From positions 1-43,441 of the forward strand of contig JBBDKX010000007.1 of NCBI GenBank assembly GCA_040879145.1: a stretch of DNA of 43,441 bases, given 5' to 3'. A program made the translations under genes and the position numbers. Below, piece after piece: positions 1 through 9,691 of the stretch (the stretch's first letter is position 1; the number at the start of each line of letters is the position of its first letter). The notes below the pieces were generated by a model that saw nothing but the letters and a program-made list of their open reading frames with translations, ran no database searches and had not been told where the DNA came from. The stretch comes from Candidatus Spechtbacterales bacterium (GTDB lineage: Bacteria; Patescibacteriota; Minisyncoccia; Spechtbacterales; 2-12-FULL-38-22).

Positions 1-89
1 TATTTCACTTAACTCGTTTTTATCCGAACTAGGTACATTTATTGTATCAACATCTTGTATGTTATGCAAACTTTTGTTATTCTTTGTAT

Positions 90-902
90 ATGGAAAATAT
101 TTTGGACAAAACTGACCGAGCTCTGAAGCTCCGCAACTACTCCCCAAAGACTCATAAAGCGTATACATTCTATATAAAAGAGTATATCAGTTTTTGTAAA
201 GGGAAAGGAATTAAAGACAAGCAAAAAGCTATTGAGGATTATTTGCTCGATAAGCATATGCGGAAACAATCTCCGCAAACAATCAATCTGGCCCTTAACG
301 CTGTAAAGTTCTTGTATGCGGAAGTTCTTAAAGATCCGCAAAAGATTGACCTAAAATTTGCGAAGAGAAGTAAAAAGTTACCGATCGTATTATCACGCTC
401 TGAAATTCAGAAGATTATTGAAGCAACTGATAATTCAAAATATAAGCTTATGATCTCGCTCGGGTATGCATGCGGCTTGCGAGTAAGTGAGGTAGTAAGC
501 TTAAAGGTTGCAGACTTAGATATTGATGAGCTTGTTGTGCATATCAAGGGAGCAAAGGGTAAAAAGGATAGGATTAGTGTGTTGCCAGAAAAATTGCAAA
601 ATGACTTGCGTAACATCATTGCTGGTAAGAGTCGGAATGATTTTATTTTTGCTTCTAATCGAGGAGGTGCGCTCACAACCACATCTCTGCAGAAGATGTT
701 TCGCAAAAGTTTATCAAGGGCACAAGTGCAGAAGCCAGCAACTTTTCACTCGCTTCGTCACTCCTTCGCTACACATTTACTAGAAAATGGCACAGACGTC
801 CGATATGTGCAAGAGTTGCTCGGGCACAGCAACATACGAACAACACAAATATACACACAGGTTACTAATCCAAAGTTAAAAAATATTAAGAGTCCATTAT
901 AA
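90..902 (+). CDS. Tyrosine recombinase/integrase, XerD-like
   Basis: A 270-residue site-specific recombinase. The N-terminal about 90 residues form the SAM-like DNA-binding domain (NYSPKTHKAY..). The C-terminal catalytic domain has the full active-site set: Arg near residue 131 in GLRVSE, Lys in KGAKGKKDR, HSLRHSF, GHSNIRTT, and the nucleophilic Tyr near residue 254 (QIYT). Length fits XerC/XerD or a small phage-type integrase. I chose the ATG at 90, where the conserved N-terminal domain begins; an in-frame ATG at 42 would add 16 unsupported residues. No Shine-Dalgarno is seen. It lies directly upstream of tRNA-Ser and a degenerate tRNA-like copy, which is suggestive of an integrase beside its attachment site. 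However, CPR genomes also carry single Xer proteins for chromosome dimer resolution, so the specific role is undecided. Confidence 0.9.
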   Translation: MENILDKTDRALKLRNYSPKTHKAYTFYIKEYISFCKGKGIKDKQKAIEDYLLDKHMRKQSPQTINLALNAVKFLYAEVLKDPQKIDLKFAKRSKKLPIVLSRSEIQKIIEATDNSKYKLMISLGYACGLRVSEVVSLKVADLDIDELVVHIKGAKGKKDRISVLPEKLQNDLRNIIAGKSRNDFIFASNRGGALTTTSLQKMFRKSLSRAQVQKPATFHSLRHSFATHLLENGTDVRYVQELLGHSNIRTTQIYTQVTNPKLKNIKSPL

Positions 903-1027
903 AATCGCAGAGCGAAGCAATGAAAAGAGAGAAACAAATTAAATCTTGGAAAAACAGGGTCGCTATCGAACGATTATTTGTTTTATAATAAATCGAAGAT
1001 CCACGATAATTTAATTTTCTATTGAGC

Positions 1028-1111
1028 GGAGGGGTGTCCGAGTGGTTTAAGGAGCACGCTTGGAAAGCGTGTGGGCGCAAGCCCTCATGGGTTCGAATCC
1101 CATCCCCTCCG
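1028..1111 (+). tRNA. tRNA-Ser(GGA)
   Basis: Complete class II cloverleaf. The acceptor is GGAGGGG paired with CCCCTCC (1104-1110), with discriminator G at 1111. The anticodon loop TTGGAAA gives anticodon GGA, closed by CACGC/GCGTG. There is a long variable arm (GGGC-GCAA-GCCC) and T-arm ATGGG-TTCGAAT-CCCAT. CCA is not encoded. It reads the UCC/UCU serine codons. Confidence 0.95.
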
Positions 1112-1130
1112 CTAAGTAGAAAATTATTAT

Positions 1131-1257
1131 CAGGACTGTGCGGGGCAACCCGCCCGTGGGTTCCTCCGATTTGACTGCAAAATCGAGAGTCCTCGATGTG
1201 ATCGTTAAATCAAAGATTTGTGATTATCACATCGGGAGAATCCCACCCTCTCCGCCA
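1131..1257 (+). ncRNA. tRNA-3'-half-like structured RNA with split T-arm
   Basis: The stretch carries a class II variable-arm-like hairpin (GCGGG-GCAA-CCCGC, 1140-1153), then GTGGGTTC (1156-1163), and after 74 nt GAATCCCAC (1238-1246), CCTCTCC, G and an encoded CCA (1255-1257). Joined, the two parts make a perfect tRNA T-arm and 3' acceptor strand. The 74-nt insert folds into two hairpins: CTCCGATTT with AAATCG-A-GAG, and a long stem CGATGTGAT with ATCACATCG. No 5' half is present here, although CCTCTCC could pair with the 5' GGAGGGG of the neighbouring tRNA-Ser with one G-U. It is either a broken tRNA duplicate (an att-site scar) or a new structured RNA. Confidence 0.35.
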
Positions 1258-1260
1258 AAT

Positions 1261-1287
1261 ATAAAACCCCTCTACGAGGGGTTTTAT
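1261..1287. terminator. Bidirectional terminator
   Basis: Stem ATAAAACCCCTC / GAGGGGTTTTAT with loop TAC. It has a T-run on both strands and sits between the + strand tRNA/RNA genes and the convergent ornithine aminotransferase gene. Confidence 0.85.
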
Positions 1288-1291
1288 TGTA

Positions 1292-2488
1292 TTAAAAAAC
1301 TTTAGCTATCCGCTCCATTGCCCAGTCAATATTGTTATGAGTGGTAATAAGCGGTGGTGCAAACCTGACTACATTTCCATGTGTATTGTTGCACAGAATA
1401 CCATTTTCCTTAAGTTTAAGGCAAAAGTCTCGAGCGGGACCGGCGTCTTCTTTCAGCTCAATACCAAGCATAAGCCCTTTGCCGCGAATCTCTTTAATGT
1501 GTGGCGACTTTAAAGACGCAAGCTCTTTCTTTAAACGGTCCCCTATTGCGCGCGCGTTACGCGCCATACCCTCTTCTTTTAACGCCTTAAGGGCGGCGAG
1601 CGCCGCAGCGCTCCCAAGCGGATTCCCGCCAAAAGTAGAACCGTGATCTCCCGGGCCGAGTACATCCATTATTTTACGGTTGGCAACAACAGCGGAAACA
1701 GGATATGCTCCGCCACCGAGCGCTTTACCTAAAATATAGATATCAGGCACGACACCTTCATGGTCGCACGCAAACATTCTGCCTGTTCTGCCAAGTCCTG
1801 TCTGAATTTCATCTGCCATAAATAAAACGTTTTCCTTGGTGCACAATCCCCGCAAAGCAGTAAGATAGCCCTCAGGTGGCACAATTATACCGCCTTCGCC
1901 CTGAATAGGTTCTACAAGAATTGCCACGGTATTTTCTGTTACAGCAGATGTAACGGCATCCAAATCACCATACTCCACAAGCTTAAACCCGGGGGTAAAA
2001 GGACCGAAACCTTCCCTGTACTGCCCCTGAGAAGAAAAACCAACTATTGTAGTTGTTCTGCCGTGAAAGTTGTTGCCAAATACAACAATTTCGGCTTTAC
2101 CTTGCGGTATTCCCTTCTCCTGATAACCCCATTTTCTGGCTATCTTTATGGCGGACTCAACCGCTTCAGCTCCTGTGTTCATTGGCAAAACTGCTTCTTT
2201 TTTGCAAAGCCTAGCCAGATATTCTACAAATTCTCCAAGGCGCGTGCTGTAAAAAGCACACGAGGTAAGATACAGTTCCGAAGCTTGTTTTGTCAGTGCT
2301 TCAACAATTTTAGGATGATTATGTCCCTGGTTTAAAGCTGAATACGCGGAAAGAAAATCCATATACTTATTTCCTTCCATGTCCCATACCCAGACACCTG
2401 CTCCCCTTTCAATTACGACGGGAATCCGGTCGTAGTTGTGGGCTCCCCACTTTTTTACAGATTCAATTACACTATCGCTTGCGGACAT
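1292..2488 (-). CDS. rocD: Ornithine aminotransferase
   Basis: A PLP-dependent class III aminotransferase of 398 residues, the normal length. It transfers the delta-amino group of ornithine to 2-oxoglutarate, giving glutamate semialdehyde and glutamate. Visible motifs are the substrate-entry region FLSAYSALNQGHNHP, the PLP-site NTGAEAVE, the Asp-containing DEIQTGLGRTG, and the Schiff-base Lys in LGKALGGG. The combination 'SAYSALNQGHNHP' and 'TSCAFYS' is typical of RocD rather than acetylornithine or GABA transaminases. A strong AAGGAGG lies a few bases before the ATG, and a good promoter lies just upstream. It stands alone. With the glutamate dehydrogenase at 8368-9672 it suggests glutamate-centred use of arginine/ornithine, which is an inference. 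Confidence 0.92.
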   Translation of the reverse strand: MSASDSVIESVKKWGAHNYDRIPVVIERGAGVWVWDMEGNKYMDFLSAYSALNQGHNHPKIVEALTKQASELYLTSCAFYSTRLGEFVEYLARLCKKEAVLPMNTGAEAVESAIKIARKWGYQEKGIPQGKAEIVVFGNNFHGRTTTIVGFSSQGQYREGFGPFTPGFKLVEYGDLDAVTSAVTENTVAILVEPIQGEGGIIVPPEGYLTALRGLCTKENVLFMADEIQTGLGRTGRMFACDHEGVVPDIYILGKALGGGAYPVSAVVANRKIMDVLGPGDHGSTFGGNPLGSAAALAALKALKEEGMARNARAIGDRLKKELASLKSPHIKEIRGKGLMLGIELKEDAGPARDFCLKLKENGILCNNTHGNVVRFAPPLITTHNNIDWAMERIAKVF

Positions 2489-2514
2489 AATTCCTCCTTT
2501 TAAGTACTAAAGAA

Positions 2515-2543
2515 AGTATACCTACAATCCCCCTGTAACGCAA
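2515..2543 (-). promoter_or_regulatory. Sigma-70-type promoter of rocD
   Basis: On the minus strand, TTGCGT (2538-2543), a 17-nt spacer, then TATACT (2515-2520). The -35 box lies inside the stem of the preceding terminator. Confidence 0.6.
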
Positions 2544-2575
2544 TAAAAACGACCTTTAGGCCGTTTTTATTGCGT
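2538..2575 (-). terminator. Terminator after the IMPase-family gene
   Basis: A 14-bp perfect stem, ACGCAATAAAAACG (2538-2551) with its complement at 2562-2575, and inner pairs CC/GG. It lies about 50 nt after the stop at 2629 and is A/T-rich on both flanks. Confidence 0.75.
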
Positions 2576-2628
2576 TTGATACCACTTACCTTACAATTTC
2601 AAAGTTTTTCTTTGGCGGCAAATTCTTT

Positions 2629-3519
2629 TTAAACTCTTGATTTTATCCGTTCTAGCAATTCTTCTGCCAACCCTCTTGTCGCGGCAGTAATGATTGGAGT
2701 TTTTTCTTTTTGTCCAAATTCCAAATATTTTTTATCTCCAATTGATACGCCTTCCAAATCAACCATCACAGCACCGGCCTCTGTTTCTAGCCCATACGCG
2801 ACAGCAATTTCGAGATTGTTTTTACGCGTACATTCAAGAGCTAAGTCTGCAACGCCAGAGGCGACATCAACATAGTGAACAGCAGAAGAACCCACGGAAA
2901 AATCTCGTGATGTGGGTTTGAAATCTTGTAATTTTCTTGAAAAAGTATCTTTATTTATTTCAAAGTATTCATCAATATATATGTTTACATCGGGGCTTAG
3001 TTGGGTTCTATCCGAAGAATGAATTTGTGTTCTTTGGATTCCCTCAACAACAAAAGCTCCATTATTTTTTTGTGCAATAAACAAACGTTTGGTTGGGTGC
3101 TCCATTATTCCGCTAGTAAGGTAATCTTCATAATTTGGATCAACAGTGTTAAAAATTCCAAACATTGTTCCGTACCGGGCGCGCCCCCTTTCTTTTTTAT
3201 AAACATTTGATCCGTCCAGCCCGTCTAAAATTCCTAAATAGCGCGGATTTTCTGTTATATCGACTTGTCCATGTTCTTCAGAAATAACGCGAATTGGAAC
3301 TCCCGTCTCTTTCAGAAAATCGAGGATTGCTTTTTCACACTCTATGTCAACTCTCAACGCGGTTTCTCCGAATTGGTTTTTTTGAACAAGTTCTTCGCCG
3401 GCTTCACCAAGATTATCGTGTACCGATAATGCTCTGCGCAAACTATCAACGGTTGTTTGCTCAAATCGTTCTTTCCATTCGATTGAATTTTCCATTTTTT
3501 CAATTTTATCCATACTCAT
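2629..3519 (-). CDS. Inositol monophosphatase-family phosphatase
   Basis: 296 residues, a Mg2+-dependent phosphatase of the IMPase/FBPase/CysQ superfamily. Metal-binding signatures are SEEHG (80-84), LDGLDGSN (98-105), standing in for the usual DPxDGT, and a C-terminal variant of the second motif, EIAVAYGLETEAGAV, where Asp is replaced by Glu or Ala. The substrate cannot be read from sequence; inositol-1-phosphate, fructose-1,6-bisphosphate and PAP are all hydrolysed in this family. The altered second motif makes the assignment to a subfamily unsure. Its ATG overlaps the TGA of a truncated helix-turn-helix fragment (ATGA), so it may have been translationally coupled to a regulator that is now lost. 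Confidence 0.8.
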   Translation of the reverse strand: MSMDKIEKMENSIEWKERFEQTTVDSLRRALSVHDNLGEAGEELVQKNQFGETALRVDIECEKAILDFLKETGVPIRVISEEHGQVDITENPRYLGILDGLDGSNVYKKERGRARYGTMFGIFNTVDPNYEDYLTSGIMEHPTKRLFIAQKNNGAFVVEGIQRTQIHSSDRTQLSPDVNIYIDEYFEINKDTFSRKLQDFKPTSRDFSVGSSAVHYVDVASGVADLALECTRKNNLEIAVAYGLETEAGAVMVDLEGVSIGDKKYLEFGQKEKTPIITAATRGLAEELLERIKSRV

Positions 3520-3602
3520 TTTATTAAATCTTCTATTGAAACGTCCAGCGCCTTAGCGATTTTTGCTATCACTTGGACGCTCGGCTTTTTCACAAAGTCG
3601 CC
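3516..3602 (-). pseudogene. Truncated XRE/Cro-type helix-turn-helix remnant
   Basis: 28 codons encode a typical C-terminal part of a Cro/CI-type HTH domain (KPSVQVIAKIAKALDVSIED..) ending in TGA, which overlaps the next gene's ATG. An in-frame TAG at 3603-3605 and only about 40 bp before the neighbouring gene leave no room for the DNA-reading helices. A GTG with an AGGG upstream could still give a 25-residue peptide. I read it as the decayed tail of a regulator. Confidence 0.55.
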
Positions 3603-3642
3603 CTAAATTTTTTTATAGCGTTTGATTTTCAACACTCATACT

Positions 3643-4560
3643 CTACATCTCTTTTAACGCCTTTACTCTTTCCTGTACGGGTGGGTGCGTCATAAATAAC
3701 TTTGCGAATTTGCCAACTTCCTTATCTTGAGCACCTCTTTTGTCAGCTTTAAATGGGTTTTCAAAAAATAAGTGTGCTGTAGCGTTGTTTGCAAAACGCA
3801 TCTTTGTCGGATCCTGTGATATTTTTTCCAAAGCGCTTGCAAGCCCCTCAGGATAACGCGTTAAAAGAGCGCCCGACGCATCGGCAAGAAATTCTCTTTT
3901 ACGAGACACGGCCAGTTTTAAAATTGTAGCTAAAATAGGCGCCAATATCATGGCCACCAAGCCAACTATCATAATAACTCCTCCGGCTCTTGAATCGTTA
4001 TTTCTTCCGCCAACACCACCCCAAAGCATACTGCGAAATAAAATATCAGTTGCATAAATTATCACACCTGCCAAAACCACAACAACAGTTGAAACAAGCA
4101 TGTCGCGATTGCCAATATGGCTCATCTCATGCGCCAAAACACCTTCAAGTTCGGGTCTGTCTAAAATCTCAAGAAGGCCTGTTGTTACAGCAACCACTGC
4201 GTGTTCCGGATTACGCCCTGTAGCAAACGCGTTTGGAGCTCTCTCTTCAAGAACATATAATTTGGGCTTAGGTAGTCCCGCGGTAATTGCAAGATTTTCT
4301 ATAATATTATGTATTTCTTCAAATCTGCCCTCATCCGGCACAGGCTTAGCGCGTGTCATAGCAATTACCATTTTATCGCTCCACCAGTAGCTTCCCACGC
4401 TCATAAATATACTGATTGCAATAGCTATAACAAGTATTCCCGGAGCATTAAAATAATAACTAAGAAACCAGCCTAAAAACATTGTTAAAATAAAAAAACC
4501 CGTGATTAAAAACCACGTCTTTCTGATGTTTGAATCCTTGTGAGTGTAAAGTGATGCCAT
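3643..4560 (-). CDS. htpX: Zinc metalloprotease HtpX
   Basis: 305-residue M48 membrane protease that degrades misfolded membrane proteins. Zinc site: HEMSH at 144-148, with the third ligand Glu near 224 in REFLADA. Four membrane segments are visible: about 16-36, 40-60, 156-176 and 194-220, the last two flanking a short soluble loop. The C-terminus has the FENPF.. and THPPVQERV signatures of HtpX. It is the last gene of a lemA / small Cys protein / htpX series on the minus strand. LemA-HtpX pairing is common in many bacteria. No Shine-Dalgarno is visible. Confidence 0.95.
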   Translation of the reverse strand: MASLYTHKDSNIRKTWFLITGFFILTMFLGWFLSYYFNAPGILVIAIAISIFMSVGSYWWSDKMVIAMTRAKPVPDEGRFEEIHNIIENLAITAGLPKPKLYVLEERAPNAFATGRNPEHAVVAVTTGLLEILDRPELEGVLAHEMSHIGNRDMLVSTVVVVLAGVIIYATDILFRSMLWGGVGGRNNDSRAGGVIMIVGLVAMILAPILATILKLAVSRKREFLADASGALLTRYPEGLASALEKISQDPTKMRFANNATAHLFFENPFKADKRGAQDKEVGKFAKLFMTHPPVQERVKALKEM

Positions 4561-4585
4561 ATTAGTAAAAATAAAGGGGCTAAAC

Positions 4586-5020
4586 TTAGTTTAGCCCATA
4601 ACACTTGAGGTAAAACTCTTTTTTACTGTGGTCCGGTGAAAATGATCCGACACCAAGCCCAAGAGAGCTGGAAAACAAAAACTCATTAAAAACTGCTATA
4701 AAAAGAGACGGATGAAAATCTTTTTCCACATTCTTTCCAAATATTTCGCTATATTCGAAACTATTATGAAATTTAACACAAAGCGGGCAGTAATCTTCGG
4801 AGGCCCACCCAAAACCAGATGAACCACACATGTGTTTTTTAAACACAAGATCGCCATGAAATTTTTTTGCCACAATGCGCAAAATATCTTTATCAATCCA
4901 TTTTGTCAGAAGATTCGGTACTAACTTAGACTGTTCTTGAAGCCATTTCCACGTCTCATCAATAACATTTTGAGAAATATTTTCATTTTCAAGAACCTCT
5001 CTAAAATCCTTCTCGTCCAC
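4586..5020 (-). CDS. Uncharacterised 144-residue protein between lemA and htpX
   Basis: I do not recognise this protein. It starts at GTG (5018-5020), supported by AGGAGG 4-5 nt upstream; the ATG further inside would lose the first helix. The N-terminal about 60 residues look helical and charged. The middle has MCGSSGFGW and then DYCPLCVKFH, which gives three close cysteines plus histidines and could be a small metal site. The rest is aromatic-rich (FNEFLFSSS..). There is no signal peptide and no membrane segment. It has 26 bp to htpX and 59 bp to lemA on the same strand, so it is probably co-transcribed, which suggests a role in membrane protein quality control. That is context only. Confidence 0.75.
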   Translation of the reverse strand: MDEKDFREVLENENISQNVIDETWKWLQEQSKLVPNLLTKWIDKDILRIVAKKFHGDLVFKKHMCGSSGFGWASEDYCPLCVKFHNSFEYSEIFGKNVEKDFHPSLFIAVFNEFLFSSSLGLGVGSFSPDHSKKEFYLKCYGLN

Positions 5021-5079
5021 CTTACCTCCTAAATGAGCTGACTATATACTACCAAACTTTTTAAATAACTTCAACTTGT

Positions 5080-5634
5080 CTAAAACTCCACATTAGGAAC
5101 ACCTCGCTCTGTTTCTATCTCTATCTTAAAGAGTTCCTCGTGCTTAAAACGAAACATTCCCGCTATAAGATTAGTTGGAACAGATTCTATTGTTGTATTG
5201 TAATCACGGACATTGGTGTTGTAAAAGCGTCGGGCTGCCTGTATCTTATTTTCTGTATCGGAAAGCTCCCTTTGAAGCTCAAGGAAGTTTTGGGACGCCT
5301 TTAGGTCCGGGTAATTCTCTGATACCGCAAAAAGGCTCTTTAAAGCGTCTGTAAGCATGTTTTCTCCCTTCTGGCGGTCTTCAGGACTTTGCGCCTGCAT
5401 AACCTCGGTTCGCGCCTTTGTGACGTTTTGAAGAACTTCTCTTTCGTGGGTCATATAACCCTTAACCGTATCAACAAGATTAGGGATAAGATCGTGCCTT
5501 CTCTTTAACTGAACGTCTATATCTGCCCAAGCTTCGCGTACACGGTTTCGACTTCTTATTAACCCGTTGTACATAAAAACAACGGCAAGAGCCAAAAATA
5601 TTAAAACTGCTGAAAATATTACTACTGTATCCAT
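5080..5634 (-). CDS. lemA: LemA family membrane protein
   Basis: 184 residues, full length for LemA. One N-terminal membrane segment (about 3-23) is followed by the coiled-coil helical bundle with hallmark stretches NRVREAWADIDVQLKRRHDL, ENYPDLKASQNF and ARRFYNTNVRDYN. The family is widespread; its molecular job is not known, but it often stands next to HtpX, as here. Start at the ATG near an AT-rich TATAAT without a clear Shine-Dalgarno. It is the first gene of the lemA / Cys-protein / htpX series. Confidence 0.95.
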   Translation of the reverse strand: MDTVVIFSAVLIFLALAVVFMYNGLIRSRNRVREAWADIDVQLKRRHDLIPNLVDTVKGYMTHEREVLQNVTKARTEVMQAQSPEDRQKGENMLTDALKSLFAVSENYPDLKASQNFLELQRELSDTENKIQAARRFYNTNVRDYNTTIESVPTNLIAGMFRFKHEELFKIEIETERGVPNVEF

Positions 5635-5712
5635 AAAATTAAATTTAATTATATTCCTTTCTTACACATATACATTATACACCATTATTTTTTAATTAAG
5701 AAACCCCGCCAA

Positions 5713-5863
5713 TACCCCGCACAGAATTTTGATTGTTGCGCAAGGCGGCACGCTCTCCACAGGAAAGGGCTATTCGCCCCCGCGTGCCGATAGATAATAA
5801 TCAAAGAATGCAATTAACTACAAATTTAATATTATTATGTCCTGGCAAAATTTATGCGGGGTA
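5713..5863. repeat. Inverted-repeat element IR-1 (homologue of IR-4)
   Basis: A 151-bp non-coding element between groL and lemA. The ends are TACCCCGCACAGAATTTTG (5713-5731) and CAAAATTTATGCGGGGTA (5846-5863), inverted repeats with a 2-3 nt mismatch in the middle. Inside, CGGCACGC/GCGTGCCG (5746-5753, 5782-5789) closes two hairpins, one being GGGC-TATTC-GCCC. The element at 33988-34135 has the same ends, the same length class and the same hairpin loop on the opposite strand. Confidence 0.75.
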
Positions 5864-5877
5864 AGGCTACACTAAAT

Positions 5878-5906
5878 TCAAAAGCCGGTATTAACCGGCT
5901 TTTTCA
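5878..5906 (-). terminator. Terminator of groES-groEL
   Basis: Stem AAAAGCCGG / CCGGCTTTT with loop TATTAA, just after the groL stop at 5920, with a T-run on the minus strand. Confidence 0.85.
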
Positions 5907-5919
5907 TTAAGTGAGTGCC

Positions 5920-7757
<1,838 letters not shown>

Positions 7758-8051
7758 TTATTCTAACTTAGCAATTATGTCGTCTGCTTTTACGAGCAAA
7801 TATTCTCTGCCTTCAAATTTTAAGGGTTCAGATGAATATCCGCGTGTAAACAAAACCGTGTCCCCTTTTTTGACTTCAAGGGCAATTGTTTCCCCTTCAT
7901 CATTTTTTCTACCGGGACCAACGGCAACAACTGTACCCTGTTCAGGACCCTTTTTGTCTACGCTTTCTGGCAAAACAATACCGCTCTCTGTAACCTCTTC
8001 GGGTTTTTGAGGCTCAATAATAACATTATCTCGCAATGGACTGACTCTCAT
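7758..8051 (-). CDS. groS: Co-chaperonin GroES
   Basis: 97-residue lid of the GroEL chamber. It contains the beginning MRVSPLRDNVIIEP, the mobile-loop region with SGIVLPES, and GKVVAVGPG-like AVGPGRKNDEG. Full length. First gene of the operon. About 120 nt separate its ATG from the -10 box, and most of that leader is a type A spacer element; no Shine-Dalgarno is visible before the ATG. Confidence 0.97.
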   Translation of the reverse strand: MRVSPLRDNVIIEPQKPEEVTESGIVLPESVDKKGPEQGTVVAVGPGRKNDEGETIALEVKKGDTVLFTRGYSSEPLKFEGREYLLVKADDIIAKLE

Positions 8052-8059
8052 ATTGTTTT

Positions 8060-8157
8060 TTCACTTCGTTCGCAAACAGGTTCTAGGTATTAGGAGTTAG
8101 GTACTAGTCTAATACCTAAAAGCTAAAACCTGATACCTGCGAGCGAAGCGAGCTTAA
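8060..8157 (-). repeat. Spacer element type A (A1) in groES leader
   Basis: Arms ttcacttcgttcgc and gcgagcgaagcgagctt enclose a degenerate 'ctaatacctaa' core containing a near-palindrome around GTCTAATACC. It is related to copies at 15709, 22951, 28838 and 30151. It lies in the transcribed leader of groES. Confidence 0.75.
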
Positions 8158-8172
8158 TTTATAACATTACCC

Positions 8173-8211
8173 ATTGTAATAAAATTAGCACTCACTTGTC
8201 AATACTGCTAA
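8173..8211 (-). promoter_or_regulatory. groES promoter with CIRCE operator
   Basis: CIRCE, the HrcA-binding repeat, is at 8185-8211: TTAGCACTC, 9 nt, TACTGCTAA (7 of 9 bases match the consensus second half). On the minus strand the promoter is TTGACA (8197-8202), an 18-nt spacer, and TACAAT (8173-8178), so the operator covers the -35 box and part of the spacer. The same layout recurs before hrcA. Confidence 0.88.
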
Positions 8212-8251
8212 TGTTTCGGCAGGCTCAACATCTTCTTTTATGTTTCGGCAG

Positions 8252-8283
8252 GCCCCCACACCAAAATCTTTGGTGTGGGGGGC
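8252..8283. promoter_or_regulatory. Hairpin upstream of the heat-shock promoter, copy 1
   Basis: Stem CCCCCACACCAAA / TTTGGTGTGGGGG with loop ATC, 40 bp upstream of CIRCE. The identical core occurs before hrcA (24811-24843). There is no T-run on either side, so it does not look like a terminator. Function unknown. Confidence 0.6.
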
Positions 8284-8305
8284 AAGCTCAACTTTCTACA
8301 CAGTC

Positions 8306-8335
8306 AAATAAAAACCCGCATCTGATTAATGCGAG
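8306..8335 (-). terminator. Terminator of glutamate dehydrogenase gene
   Basis: On the minus strand CGCAT-TAATCAG-ATGCG followed by GGTTTTTATTT, about 35 nt after the stop codon. Confidence 0.65.
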
Positions 8336-8367
8336 AACACTGCTACATAACCTCCTTAACTTTTTTA

Positions 8368-9672
8368 TTATCTGTTTTTTTCACCATCCTGTTCGTCGGT
8401 AGACGAGCTTGCAAAAGTAGCAACAGGATGTTGTATTCTTATACTTTCTTCTCTTTGTGCTTTATTTTTATCGCCGGCATGTCTTTGACTGCGTTCTTTC
8501 ATTCTTTCTCTAACCTTCTCCTGGGCTATAAATAAAGCTGTTGCGCGCGGGCTTGTTTTATTTTCAATGCTTTCCTGTATAACTTTTCTTGCAACTTTAT
8601 TTATTTTCTTCTCAATTAGACTAAACATTTTGTCTATATCGTAACCCCTAAACTCCGCGTACGAGGATATTACGCCCCCGGCATTTGCGACAAAATCGGG
8701 TACTATCAATACTCCTTTCTTAAATAACTCTTCCTGTATTTTTTCTGACATAGAAATATTCGCGCCCTCTACAATTATTCTTGCATTTATCTTATTTTTG
8801 TTTTTTTCGTTTATAACATCCGTAACGCTCGCCGGTATAAGTACATCAACTTTTGTTTCCAAAACCTTTCCGGGAGATATGTGCTTAGCTTTTTTGTAAG
8901 TTTTTAAAGGCATTTTATTTTCGGCAACATCAAAAAGTTCCGGTGACAAACCATCGGGATTATACAATCCCGTCTCCTTATCGGCAATTGCTATAACTTT
9001 TGCGCCCATTTCCTGTAGGAATTTAAACGCGAAAGAACCGACATTGCCAAACCCATGAATGGCCACAGTAGCTCCGTTTAAATCTAACTTATCAAACTTG
9101 GCGGCAACTTTCGTAGATACGGCAACTCCGTATCCCGTAGTGCCGAGCTCGTGCGGTATCCCTTGACGCTTTTTTCCGTTAAATACAGTGTACTCATCTT
9201 TACTGTGACCTGTAGCCCCCCTAAAATCGTTTATAGCATCTGTAAACCACTGCATTTCTTTTTTACCGGTTCCAACGTCGGGCGCCGATACATACATTTT
9301 GGGTACAAAAGACTTTATAGCGTGGGCATATGCCTGTACATACTCTTTTTTCTTCTCGTCCGACCCGCCATTCCAAATTATTCCACCCTTAGCGCCTCCA
9401 AACGGAAGTTCAGCCAGTGCTGTTTTCCACGTCATTGTTCTTGCAAGTCTAAATACTTCCTGCGCTGTAACATCCGGAGTCATGCGAAAACCCCCCTTGC
9501 CTCTGCCAAATGCTGTATTATCAATAACTAAAAAACCGCGCATTCCAACACGCGGATTATAAACTTCCAGAACTTTTTCAGGTCCAAACTCGTCGTGCAC
9601 AATTACGTGTGACTCGCCCTCTTTGTTTTTTATTTTCTTGCTCACGTCCTCTTTTAATAAATACCGGACCAA
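8368..9672 (-). CDS. gdhA: Glu/Leu/Phe/Val dehydrogenase (glutamate dehydrogenase)
   Basis: 434-residue NAD(P)-dependent dehydrogenase converting glutamate to 2-oxoglutarate and ammonia, or the reverse. Substrate domain: KGGFRMTP and the catalytic-Lys region ELPFGGAKGGI, then SAPDVGTG. Nucleotide domain: HGFGNVGSFAF, a Rossmann GxGxxG. Then VEGANISM and PDFVANAGGV. The last about 40 residues form a charged, repeat-free tail (ERSQRHAGDKNK..) beyond the usual end. The start is uncertain: TTG at 9672 lies about 15 nt after the predicted transcription start and has no Shine-Dalgarno, while GTG at 9645 has AAGAGG too close before it. Coenzyme preference cannot be told here. Own promoter and own terminator, so monocistronic. 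Confidence 0.93.
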   Translation of the reverse strand: MVRYLLKEDVSKKIKNKEGESHVIVHDEFGPEKVLEVYNPRVGMRGFLVIDNTAFGRGKGGFRMTPDVTAQEVFRLARTMTWKTALAELPFGGAKGGIIWNGGSDEKKKEYVQAYAHAIKSFVPKMYVSAPDVGTGKKEMQWFTDAINDFRGATGHSKDEYTVFNGKKRQGIPHELGTTGYGVAVSTKVAAKFDKLDLNGATVAIHGFGNVGSFAFKFLQEMGAKVIAIADKETGLYNPDGLSPELFDVAENKMPLKTYKKAKHISPGKVLETKVDVLIPASVTDVINEKNKNKINARIIVEGANISMSEKIQEELFKKGVLIVPDFVANAGGVISSYAEFRGYDIDKMFSLIEKKINKVARKVIQESIENKTSPRATALFIAQEKVRERMKERSQRHAGDKNKAQREESIRIQHPVATFASSSTDEQDGEKNR

Positions 9673-9691
9673 ATAATTAAGCTACAATTTT

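Noticed and set aside
42-89. 16-residue extension of the recombinase
   Set aside because: No Shine-Dalgarno; the recombinase N-terminal domain begins after the ATG at 90.
5713-5863. Integron attC-like site
   Set aside because: No GTTRRRY core pairs and no integron integrase; the ends are simple inverted repeats.
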